DNA of 31,739 nt from NCBI GenBank assembly GCA_964389805.1, contig CAYMFU010000127.1, positions 1 through 31,739 of the forward strand, in the 5' to 3' direction. Made by a program: the position numbers and the translations under genes. Below, piece after piece: positions 9,016 to 17,164 of this stretch (positions within the stretch are counted from its first letter, which is position 1; the number at the start of each line of letters is the position of its first letter). The notes beneath the pieces are model-generated. The model did not search any database. It was not told the origin of the DNA and worked only from the letters and a program-made list of their open reading frames with translations. This DNA comes from JAGTVG01 sp964389805. GTDB lineage: Bacteria > Bacteroidota > Bacteroidia > Cytophagales > Cyclobacteriaceae.

Positions 9016-10494
9016 ATGAAGGCACTTTTATTATATCCTGAATTTCCAATTACCTTCTGGAGCTTTAAGTATGCACTGAAATTTATATCTAAAAAATCAA
9101 GTCACCCTCCATTAGGATTAATTACTGTAGCAGCGATGTTGCCGGATGAATGGGACATCAGGTTAGTTGATCTAAACGTTGATTCGCTTAAGGATAGGGA
9201 TATTTTATGGGCCGATCTAGTATTTATCAGTGCGATGTCCATACAACGGGAATCAGTTGAAGCCCTTATTAAAAGGTGTAAAGTAAAAGAAAGAAAAATA
9301 GTAGCCGGCGGACCTCTGTTTACCGAGGAAGCTAATCATTTTCCTCAGATTGACCATCTGGTCCTCAATGAGGCTGAACTCACATTGCCAGGTTTCTTAA
9401 ATGATCTTCAGCAAGGCCGGGCAAAGAAACGATATGTGTCAGAGGAATTTCCTGATATTAGTAAGAGTGTGTTGCCTGCATATCAATTATTGAACAGGAA
9501 GAAATATGCCGTTATGAGCATACAGCTATCCAGGGGCTGCCCATTCAATTGTGAGTTTTGTGAGGTGACGGCCCTTTTCGGAAATAAAATGCGTCTAAAG
9601 GCCTCGGATCATATAATTAAGGAATTGAGTGCCATCTATCAGAGTGGATGGAAAGGAGAGGTATTTTTTGTTGATGATAATTTTATTGGAAATCGTAAAT
9701 TTCTTAAATCCGATCTCTTGCCCAAACTGGCAGCCTGGATGCAAGAGAGGAAACATCCTTTTAAATTCATAACGGAGGCTTCGATTAATTTATCGGATGA
9801 TGAAGAGCTGATGGATAAGATGATTAAAGGCGGATTTTCAAGCGTTTTTGTTGGTATAGAGACCCCGGATGAGGACAGCTTAAAAGAATGCTCAAAATTT
9901 CAAAATAATAATAGAAACCTGGTAGAGAGTGTTCATAAAATACAAAATAAGGGCATCGTTGTAATGGGTGGGTTTATTGTAGGATTTGATAGCGATAAAC
10001 CCTCAATTTTCCAGAGGCAAATTGATTTTATCCAGCACAGTGGGATTATTTCTGCCATGGTTGGATTGCTGAATGCTCCACCAAAAACCAAATTATACAA
10101 ACGCCTGTTAAAAGAAAACCGGATCATTAGTAATTTCTCTGGTAATAATACGGATATGGCTATGAACTTTATTCCTAAAATGAGTTTTGACGACCTTAAA
10201 CATGGATATCAGAATCTTATAAAAGGAATTTATTCCAGTAAACCGTATTATCACCGGGTCAAGGGATTTCTTTCAAGATATCAGAAAAGTGTACATTTTA
10301 AAAGGCGTTTTGGATTTTCCGATGCAAAAGCACTTCTAAAGTCGATTTTAATTCTTGGCATCTTCAAAAAGGGGCGCTGGTATTATTGGAAATTACTGAT
10401 CTGGACATTATTTAATCGCCCAAAAGTTTTCAGTATGGCGGTGACATATTCCATATATGGCTATCATTTCAGAAAAGTCTTTAAAATTAAGTGA
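9016..10494 (+). CDS. B12-binding radical SAM protein
   Basis: About 492 residues from the ATG at 9016. A TTG nine bases upstream is also in frame, but the M-K-A-L-L-L-Y-P start is typical of the family. The N-terminal third (to about 135) is a cobalamin-binding-like Rossmann domain. The radical SAM core follows with the 4Fe-4S motif C-P-F-N-C-E-F-C (C175, C179, C182). The remaining ~130 residues resemble the DUF4070 tail of this group. Class B radical SAM enzymes use cobalamin and SAM, usually to methylate unactivated carbons (as in hopanoid methylation) or to reshape rings (as in BchE). The N-terminal domain lacks an obvious D-x-H-x-x-G, as is common in this class. The substrate is unknown. 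The gene is monocistronic between an ABC permease and a decayed kinase. Confidence 0.85.
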   Translation: MKALLLYPEFPITFWSFKYALKFISKKSSHPPLGLITVAAMLPDEWDIRLVDLNVDSLKDRDILWADLVFISAMSIQRESVEALIKRCKVKERKIVAGGPLFTEEANHFPQIDHLVLNEAELTLPGFLNDLQQGRAKKRYVSEEFPDISKSVLPAYQLLNRKKYAVMSIQLSRGCPFNCEFCEVTALFGNKMRLKASDHIIKELSAIYQSGWKGEVFFVDDNFIGNRKFLKSDLLPKLAAWMQERKHPFKFITEASINLSDDEELMDKMIKGGFSSVFVGIETPDEDSLKECSKFQNNNRNLVESVHKIQNKGIVVMGGFIVGFDSDKPSIFQRQIDFIQHSGIISAMVGLLNAPPKTKLYKRLLKENRIISNFSGNNTDMAMNFIPKMSFDDLKHGYQNLIKGIYSSKPYYHRVKGFLSRYQKSVHFKRRFGFSDAKALLKSILILGIFKKGRWYYWKLLIWTLFNRPKVFSMAVTYSIYGYHFRKVFKIK

Positions 10495-10922
10495 GTTAGA
10501 TAGTGATGCGGAATATTTCGTGAGTTACAACCTCATGTAAATAGGGCCTGACAACTCGGGGCATATATGCGATCATTATCGATTGAAAAGATCATTTAGG
10601 AAGGATTTAACTAATCGTTTTTGTTTAATCTAAAGAGTCAATTCCGTAATATACAAGACGATTCCCTACACCATGCAACATATCTTATAGATTTTGACAC
10701 TTCTCTGGTAGAATATAACAGGACTTCCTTCTTAATTTTATTCCGGTAATTGGTTTCATGGCTGGAATTGAAAAAATTTGATAGTTAACTATGGATCAAT
10801 TCTTACCTGCTTATGATAGTGAATCATTACTTCAGGTCATAAAGGAGTTCTGATATCATAAAGGATGTGATTCTAATCAAGATAATACCGGAGGAGGGCC
10901 CTTCAATACGGCCATTCCTAAG
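10495..10922. other. Decayed non-coding stretch before the kinase pseudogene
   Basis: Roughly 430 bp with frequent stops in the frames I read. It lies where the missing sensor half of the adjacent hybrid kinase would be, but I could not match any translated piece to a sensor domain. Short open fragments exist, for example around 10670-10730 and 10801-10850, without recognisable motifs. No RNA gene or repeat is seen. Confidence 0.4.
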
Positions 10923-12225
10923 TGCAAACGTTGGTATGATCAGTTTTTTGCCAATATTTCCCATGAATTGAAAACGCCTTTAACTTTAATTCTTGGCCCT
11001 ATAAAACAAATGTTTAAGGATACATTTAAAGGGGATCCAAAGACAATTATGGGTATGGTTATAAGGAATGGGAATCGTTTACTGAACCTGATAAATCAGT
11101 TGCTGGATTATTCAAAGCTTGAAGCCGGTTCCATACAACTTCAGGTGAGTTAAGGAGATATGGTTTCTTTTCAGAAACTGATGTTCGCTCATTTTGAGTC
11201 CAGTGCCCAGTCCAGAAATATTAAATATGGTTTTCAGTTAGATGCCAGTAAGATTCTGGCTTATTTCGATAAGAAGTAGTTTGAAAATGTAATGATCAAT
11301 CTCTTAGGAAATGCTTTCAAGTTCACGGATGATGGAGGACAGATCATACTGCGGGTCAGTAAATCTGTTGATGATAAAGCGATCGATCATGGAAGCGGTG
11401 TTGTGGAAATAGAAGTTGAGGATAACGGGATTGGAATAGAATCTGCAAAATTACCTTATGTATTTGACCGCTTCTATCAGGTCGAAGAAACCTATACTAA
11501 GTTTCATGAAGGATCCGGGATAGGACTTTCACTGGTCAATGAACTCATTAAATCACATAATGGATCTGTTTCTGTAAGCAGTAAGAGGCACTTTGGATCG
11601 ACATTTACGATTCATATACCTCTTGGCAAATTACACCTGGAAGAAGAAACCATTGTTGATCAGGCATATGATCCTTCCCGGATACCTGACGTAATGGAAT
11701 CATACCAGATTGATCATGAGATCTCCATAACCAAACAATACCTCTCTAGTCATCTGGAAGAGGATCGCATTTTGCTTATTGTAGATGATAACAGGGATAT
11801 GCTGTCATATATCAGTGAGGAACTCTCTTCAGATCATAGGATCATTGAAGCTTCAGATGGTAAATCAGGATTAGAAAATGCAGTCAGGCACATTCCGGAT
11901 CTTGCAATCTCTGATGTGATGATGCCGGTGATGGATGGGAACGAATTGTGTCAAAGATTAAAACAGGATGAACGAACAAGCCACATCCCGATGGTTTTGT
12001 TAACGGCGAAAGCAGGTGAAGAAGCGAAATTAGAAGGGCTTGAAACCGGAGAGGATGATTACATTACGAAACCTTTTAGTCCGGTTGAATTTTGCCAGTA
12101 AACTAATTAAAAAACAATTTGGCAATATAGCTGAAGTATCTTTTGAGTCAGGTTTTAATAATCCATCTTACTTTGCGGAATGCTTTAAAAAACAATTCGG
12201 ATTATCACCGTCAGAATATACCTAA
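10923..12225 (+). pseudogene. Decayed hybrid histidine kinase / AraC-type regulator
   Basis: Remains of a hybrid two-component sensor of the kind that controls polysaccharide-use genes in Bacteroidota. In one frame: F-F-A-N-I-S-H-E-L-K-T-P (the phospho-acceptor H box, about 10941-10976), then in-frame TAA at 11151-11153 and TAG at 11277-11279. The ATPase domain continues with the N box (N-L-L-G-N-A-F), G1 (D-N-G-I-G-I), F box and G2 (G-S-G-I-G-L), then a receiver domain with the D in S-D-V-M-M-P. This frame ends at 12101. An AraC-type end (G-N-I-A-E-V-S-F-E-S-G-F, then S-Y-F-A-E-C-F-K-K-Q-F-G) follows in the +1 frame to 12225. The linker and first HTH helices are missing, implying a deletion near 12090-12100. 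The periplasmic sensor half is absent. The lesions are independent, so this is genuine decay and not a sequencing error. Confidence 0.9.
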
Positions 12226-12257
12226 AAGTTTAAGGTTTAAGAGAAAATCAAATTAGT

Positions 12258-13130
12258 TTACTTAATTCTAGATCTGAGGAGGAAGATACTGGCGCCTACC
12301 CAATTCACTTTTTCATATTCCAGTACACTATATGGTAGATGGCCATTGTAGTATTCAAAGATAAATCCTACATGTGTTGATTCGGCATTTCCAAATTCAA
12401 TCCCCAAACCAGTTCTGAGATTCGGAGTATAATCATTTTGCTGAAATAACTTTATATCGGTTCCGACTATGAATCTGATATTTCCTTTGGAATTCAATGC
12501 TTTTCTATACAGAAAACCAGTCTGGATTGAGAACCGCTCCCTGACGGTATTTGGTGTGATAACGAATCCAAAGCCACCATATAATCTGAATTTATTGAAC
12601 TGATACGAACCGGTGAGATCCAATTGTTCATAGTTCAAAGTACCCGGATTGGGTTCGGTTATATTATTCCGGAGGATATAATCATCAGCAAGGTGGGAGG
12701 AGGTATGAAAGGCCCTTAATCGTAGCGACAATCTCCTGATTCTGTAGTTAAGTAGTAAACTGATCTTATAGTCCGCATTTTCCATCTCACCGAGATAGGT
12801 ATTCCCCTCCATTTTTCGAATGGTAAATTGCGTAAAGATTGCTCCTGCAACACTGAGTTCCAGGCCTGACTGTTCATGGAATTGATATCTTACAAAGGAT
12901 TGCTGAAGGCCAATATTAACAGGAATATATACTTCATCCCCCTGTGTTTCGGATCGCCAGATCTTATATAATCCTGCGGAGGTCTGGCTTTCTGTTGGAT
13001 CCAGAATGATCTGCTCAAAATAACTCCCTCGTTTTAAAAAAGAAAACCTCGATGAATCTTCCTTTGTATTTCCAGCTTGAGGCAGCAATAAGAAACAAAC
13101 AATATATAAGATTATTAATTTGGATTTCAT
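12258..13130 (-). CDS. Probable outer-membrane beta-barrel protein (DUF1207-like)
   Basis: A 290-residue protein with a clear Sec signal peptide (about residues 1-22). The mature part has alternating hydrophobic and polar strands, many aromatic residues and no cytoplasmic motif, consistent with a small outer-membrane barrel. The segment R-A-F-H-T-S-S-H-L-A-D-D-Y-I resembles a block I associate with DUF1207 proteins, so that family is the best guess. The function is unknown. The ATG at 13130 starts directly at the signal peptide. It is the last leftward gene before the decayed kinase, and a hairpin at 13198-13227 separates it from the GH97 gene, so it is probably transcribed by itself. Confidence 0.6.
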   Translation of the reverse strand: MKSKLIILYIVCFLLLPQAGNTKEDSSRFSFLKRGSYFEQIILDPTESQTSAGLYKIWRSETQGDEVYIPVNIGLQQSFVRYQFHEQSGLELSVAGAIFTQFTIRKMEGNTYLGEMENADYKISLLLNYRIRRLSLRLRAFHTSSHLADDYILRNNITEPNPGTLNYEQLDLTGSYQFNKFRLYGGFGFVITPNTVRERFSIQTGFLYRKALNSKGNIRFIVGTDIKLFQQNDYTPNLRTGLGIEFGNAESTHVGFIFEYYNGHLPYSVLEYEKVNWVGASIFLLRSRIK

Positions 13131-13190
13131 TTCGAATTCGTCCAGGATATAATCTCCTATTTATAAATGTAATTAAAATAAATACCAGTT

Positions 13191-13230
13191 GAAAAAAAGC
13201 CAGGAAAGTATAACATCCTGGCTTTTTCAT
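13191..13230 (-). terminator. Bidirectional-looking terminator hairpin
   Basis: AGCCAGGA (13198-13205) pairs perfectly with TCCTGGCT (13216-13223) around a 10-nt loop. The stem has A residues on the left (13192-13198) and T residues on the right (13223-13227), so it can terminate transcription in either direction. On the minus strand it ends the GH97 transcript. Confidence 0.75.
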
Positions 13231-13297
13231 ATAAATATCTTATTATGTTCTCACCTACAGTAATCGAAATGGTATTTAACCAGACAACCTGATCAGA

Positions 13298-15286
13298 TTA
13301 TTCCTCAGGTTCTTTGAAATCTATGAGCCGGCCTGTAAATCCCCCGAAAGGTTTCATCTCCATCTTTAGGGAGGTCGTATTTGTAAATGGCTTTTTATAA
13401 TACATAAAGGAACGATCTTTCTCGCCATCTGTAATGATTTCAGCAAGATAACTTCCTTCATTGATAAATGGCAAATTCAACTCAACCGATTGCGGTTCAT
13501 CGGAACCATTAATGCCACCAAAATACCATATGCCATTGTTTTCTCTGGCCAATACCACATAATCTCCAGGGTATCCGGATAGCAGCTTTGTCTGATCCCA
13601 GGAAACAGGTATCTCTTTCAGGAATGTACTGGCAAATTCCGGAAGTTCCCTGTATATGCTGATCCTGTCAGCAAAATGCAACCAGCTGGATTGAAATATC
13701 ACAGGAAGTGCTATTTCGTGACCGTAAGTGGTAATGTGCGGATAAGTCTGGTCACTGAAGGTTGCCGGAGTATAATCCATAGGTCCGACCAGGTTCCGGG
13801 TAAATGGCAGAATCGTATTATACCATGGGGCTGCCTCAGGGAATCTGCCGTCAAAACTGTAACATTCGGCACCCCTTACAGCTTCCATACTCATCAAATG
13901 AGGGTATTTTCTTTCCCATCCCCTTGGTACCGTACATCCATGAAAATTAACTAGTATTTTGTACTCCGCGGCATCTTTCAGAATATCGTGGTATTGTTTT
14001 ATGATGTCTGGTTTATCACTCTGAAAAAAGTCGACTTTTATTCCTTTTACACCTAATTCATTCAATTTGGCAAACTCTTCACGTCTTCGTTCCTTTATAT
14101 GCATAGCATCCCTTAATTGTTCGCCAACTGTGTTGTGCGGACCACCACTATTATACCATACAAGAGGATCTACCCCTTTGCTGTTGGCATATTGAACCAG
14201 TTGCTCAATATTGCCACGTTTCATAATATTCCAGTTTGCATCGATCAAAGTGTATTCCCATCCCATATCAGCTGCCAGGTCAACAAATTCTTTCAGTTTT
14301 TCGAAATCCTGTGGACTGTCGTGATCGGACCACCAGCTCCAACTGGCTCTACCTGGTTTGATCCATGACATATCCTCAACCATGTTCGGATCAGCGAGAT
14401 CCTGTACGATGGTAGATTCAACCATTGATTCGAGGTTTTCGGACACCATGATTACGCGCCAGGGCATAACCCAGGGTAGAGTTGAGGTCGGCTCCTGAAC
14501 ACACACACCCATAGCCTCTTCTTTCTCGGGCAATCGGATAACATAAGTTCCATCAACCACAATAGGTTGAAGGTGTCCTCCATAGAAATTATCACCCAGG
14601 TTGGATTCAGTAATTAAGATCCACCCATTCTGAGTTTCAAACAGGGCAGGGAAGGCCCATCCCTGACCACCCGGGGAATTTTCCCCGATTTCTGATCCAT
14701 TGGTATAATATGTCTCATAGGCGGGCGTATATTTCGTTATAGTATCATATGGATGAAGCCATGCTTTCCCTGGCATGGGGATTTTAAACGAGGTCCTCTC
14801 TCCTGTAACAGTATATAGAGATTCATCGTTTTCCGGGAACCGGTAACGGAAGGCAACTCCGTCATTTAATGCCCGAAGATCTACCGAAAGCAGCTGATTT
14901 GAATCATTTTTGAAAGTAATGGTTAATTCGTTACCGGAATATTCAATATGACGCTTCTTACTTGAAATTAATTCATAATTACCTGAAAACTCGTTTATCT
15001 CAGTTTCCGATTCGAAGCGAAGCTGATTCGTAAAATTTCCATCAGTTCTAGAAATTCCCAACAGGGAAGGCTTTATCATTTCAACAGGCCCTTCTTCGGT
15101 TTCTAAAAATACCTGATAGGATAATTCGGTTTTTTTATCCTTATCCAGTTTTGCATGCGTTAACACAAATGAGAGTCTTTCATCGGGAGAACTTAACTGC
15201 CAGGTTCTTACCTTAGGTTCACATGCAATAAATATTAAAGTGATTAAGCCCAGGATTATGGTGTTTCTTAAAAAATGCATTTTCAT
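13298..15286 (-). CDS. GH97 family glycoside hydrolase lipoprotein
   Basis: About 662 residues from the ATG at 15286; an in-frame TTG three codons upstream is a less likely start. A lipoprotein signal ends at Cys22 (F-I-A-C). The order is the N-terminal GH97 beta-sandwich, the catalytic barrel with P-G-R-A-S-W-S-W-W-S (about residues 311-320), and a C-terminal beta domain. The barrel shows I-K-V-D-F-F-Q with Asp419 and M-S-M-E-A-V-R-G with Glu468. In GH97 an Asp at the first site marks the retaining branch, which includes alpha-galactosidases; the inverting SusB branch uses glutamates elsewhere. A retaining alpha-galactosidase-like activity is therefore inferred. It probably acts in the periplasm or at the outer membrane. 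No SusC/SusD pair is present, so it is not in a complete polysaccharide utilisation locus here. Confidence 0.9.
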   Translation of the reverse strand: MKMHFLRNTIILGLITLIFIACEPKVRTWQLSSPDERLSFVLTHAKLDKDKKTELSYQVFLETEEGPVEMIKPSLLGISRTDGNFTNQLRFESETEINEFSGNYELISSKKRHIEYSGNELTITFKNDSNQLLSVDLRALNDGVAFRYRFPENDESLYTVTGERTSFKIPMPGKAWLHPYDTITKYTPAYETYYTNGSEIGENSPGGQGWAFPALFETQNGWILITESNLGDNFYGGHLQPIVVDGTYVIRLPEKEEAMGVCVQEPTSTLPWVMPWRVIMVSENLESMVESTIVQDLADPNMVEDMSWIKPGRASWSWWSDHDSPQDFEKLKEFVDLAADMGWEYTLIDANWNIMKRGNIEQLVQYANSKGVDPLVWYNSGGPHNTVGEQLRDAMHIKERRREEFAKLNELGVKGIKVDFFQSDKPDIIKQYHDILKDAAEYKILVNFHGCTVPRGWERKYPHLMSMEAVRGAECYSFDGRFPEAAPWYNTILPFTRNLVGPMDYTPATFSDQTYPHITTYGHEIALPVIFQSSWLHFADRISIYRELPEFASTFLKEIPVSWDQTKLLSGYPGDYVVLARENNGIWYFGGINGSDEPQSVELNLPFINEGSYLAEIITDGEKDRSFMYYKKPFTNTTSLKMEMKPFGGFTGRLIDFKEPEE

Positions 15287-15396
15287 GGTTATCAATTAAA
15301 AATATCTCGAAAAACTGACTAAATATACATTAATTTTTTAATGACACGGGTTTTTTAATATGTTGCTATTTAATCATACAAACCCTGTGATCTATA

Positions 15397-16485
15397 TTAC
15401 TTATTATTAAACTCGAAAATGGTATTGTACATGGCAAAAATGTTTTCTACAGGTGTATCTGGTTGAATATTATGCGCTGGTGCAGCGATATATCCACCTC
15501 CTTTGCCGAGAATTTCGCATTTTTTCGTTATATCCGATCGTATTTCATCGGGAGTTTTAAAAGGCAATAACTCCTGAACATCAATTCCTCCGAAAAATAT
15601 CAGGTCCTTGCCGAATTCACGCTTTAAAAATTCTGGAGTCATATCTTTCGCCCTGGGTTGGATGGGATTTAAGATATCCAGTCCCAGTTCAATAAAATCC
15701 GGAATGATCGGCACTATGGACCCGCAACTATGCCATGCAATCTTAACATTGGGATTAACCTTTCGAAATGACTCAAACATATGTCTGATTCTTGGTTTAA
15801 ACCAATATCTCCAGGTTTCGGGATCCATGATCATGCCATGTTGCATACCAAAATCGTCTCCACACCAGATAATCTCTGCACCTATCCTGATCAGTTCCTC
15901 GCCAATCCTGGTGTTGATCAGCATAATATGATCCAGCAATTCCGGCATATAATCTTCAGCCAGCATCAGGTCCATCAGGAATTTTTCCAGACCGACCAGG
16001 TACCATGCTGTTTCAAATATTGAAGTTTCCAGATCACCAATGATTACATAATCATTTTTAAACTTGCTGACAGTTTCCCTGGCAAAATCAAATCTACCTT
16101 TGGCATTAGGATCGGGGAAGGGATATTTAATGACTTCATCTTTGGATTTTATATTTCCCAGCGGGAACTCAATAAACTCACTGTAAAGCCCTGTATCCTT
16201 AAAAACCATGCCCCATTCATTTACAAGATGCCCATCTGACCTTCTGCTTGTTTTACCCCCTTCCGGATATGTGGCAGCAATGGCTACAAAATCATTGCCC
16301 AGCTTCGTTAGAAGGTCCATATGTGAAATTCGGGTAGATAATAATGAATCGATCGGTTTTTCGTAGGGAACATTGATTGACCTGGAAATATTTTCTGCTA
16401 CCTGTGGTGTCAGGGTTGCGAATACAGGAGGTCTGTCAGGATCTTGATGGTTTAAGGTTGTAATTGCTCTTTCTCTTGGATTCAT
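15397..16485 (-). CDS. URO-D family methyltransferase-like protein (H-x-C...H type)
   Basis: A 362-residue protein of the uroporphyrinogen decarboxylase superfamily. It shows R-E-R-A near the N terminus, W-C-G-D-D-F-G (207-213), W-H-S-C-G (251-255) and A-P-A-H-N-I-Q-P-D (335-343). His252, Cys254 and His338 occupy the positions where MtaA/MtbA-type methylcobalamin methyltransferases carry their zinc ligands His, Cys and Cys. It is therefore probably a corrinoid- or C1-linked methyltransferase and not HemE. It is closest in motif to the proteins at 29854 and 27124, but it stands apart from that operon, 110 bp upstream of the GH97 gene on the same strand. The gap is long enough for a separate promoter. 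The substrate is unknown. Confidence 0.8.
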   Translation of the reverse strand: MNPRERAITTLNHQDPDRPPVFATLTPQVAENISRSINVPYEKPIDSLLSTRISHMDLLTKLGNDFVAIAATYPEGGKTSRRSDGHLVNEWGMVFKDTGLYSEFIEFPLGNIKSKDEVIKYPFPDPNAKGRFDFARETVSKFKNDYVIIGDLETSIFETAWYLVGLEKFLMDLMLAEDYMPELLDHIMLINTRIGEELIRIGAEIIWCGDDFGMQHGMIMDPETWRYWFKPRIRHMFESFRKVNPNVKIAWHSCGSIVPIIPDFIELGLDILNPIQPRAKDMTPEFLKREFGKDLIFFGGIDVQELLPFKTPDEIRSDITKKCEILGKGGGYIAAPAHNIQPDTPVENIFAMYNTIFEFNNK

Positions 16486-16560
16486 AACCAGAATTTGGTT
16501 AGATATAGTTTTTATATAAGATTTGTTTGATCCCTATAACAATTATTTTCCAATGATTTC

Positions 16561-16576
16561 TTTTAATGCATTAAAA
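16561..16576. promoter_or_regulatory. 16-bp perfect AT-rich palindrome
   Basis: TTTTAATGCATTAAAA is its own reverse complement. It lies about 75 bp upstream of the leftward URO-D-like gene and about 200 bp upstream of the rightward STAS-like gene. It could be an operator, but AT-rich palindromes of this size can arise by chance in such DNA. Confidence 0.25.
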
Positions 16577-16724
16577 AACGCTTTCTTCCTTTCAGAATCT
16601 ATTTAGAATCGTGTTGAAATATTGATCAAAAGGAAATAAAAAACAATCAATCTGTTAAAAAAGACCACCTCCTATAAAGATATAAAAATCATTCGAATTT
16701 CTGTTAATTCGATTGTCTAATCAA

Positions 16725-16732
16725 TACCTTTG
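16725..16732 (+). promoter_or_regulatory. Candidate Bacteroidota -7 box
   Basis: TACCTTTG matches TAnnTTTG exactly and sits 44 bp before the ATG of the STAS-like gene, a normal distance. The -33 TTTG is not evident at the preferred spacing. Confidence 0.5.
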
Positions 16733-16775
16733 CCCCGAAGAATAACCATCATTTTTAGATAAGTAAATTACCCTT

Positions 16776-17141
16776 ATGTCATTCAAAATTGACATTCATC
16801 CATCAAATACACTCAGAATTATTTATTCCGGGAAAATCACCAAGGAAGAGATCGATTCAATCCGGGTGAACGCAAGAACTATGGTCAGGGAAAATAAGCT
16901 GGAGTATATTCTGGTTGACCTCCGAAAAGCAATGCTGGATGTCAGTGAGATGGATCTTTTTAATATTGCCGCTTCGCAGAAAAAAGTTTATGGTAACATA
17001 AATAAAACTGCCATCATTTATACCATGGGCCGGCATAATCACCAGGACCTGATGATGTATGCTGCTACTGCAAATAGTAAAGGCTTTAAAGTTAGGTTAT
17101 TTAAAAATGGATCCGAAGCCTCAAAATGGCTGAAATTTTAA
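16776..17141 (+). CDS. Small STAS/SpoIIAA-like protein
   Basis: A 121-residue cytoplasmic protein without signal or membrane segment. The alternating pattern of strands (L-R-I-I-Y-S-G, Y-I-L-V-D-L-R, K-T-A-I-I-Y) and amphipathic helices fits the SpoIIAA/STAS fold, whose members bind partner proteins or small ligands. I see no conserved phosphorylated Ser in the anti-sigma antagonist position, so a classical partner-switch role is not supported. It converges tail-to-tail on feoB with 23 bp between the stops. The function is unknown. Confidence 0.6.
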   Translation: MSFKIDIHPSNTLRIIYSGKITKEEIDSIRVNARTMVRENKLEYILVDLRKAMLDVSEMDLFNIAASQKKVYGNINKTAIIYTMGRHNHQDLMMYAATANSKGFKVRLFKNGSEASKWLKF

Positions 17142-17164
17142 ATCCTTCCAAATAAATTAGAAAA

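Noticed and set aside
13015..13230. Small leftward open frame of 71 codons between the barrel and GH97 genes
   Set aside because: It overlaps the start of the barrel gene in another frame and runs through the 13198-13223 terminator hairpin, with no recognisable motif.
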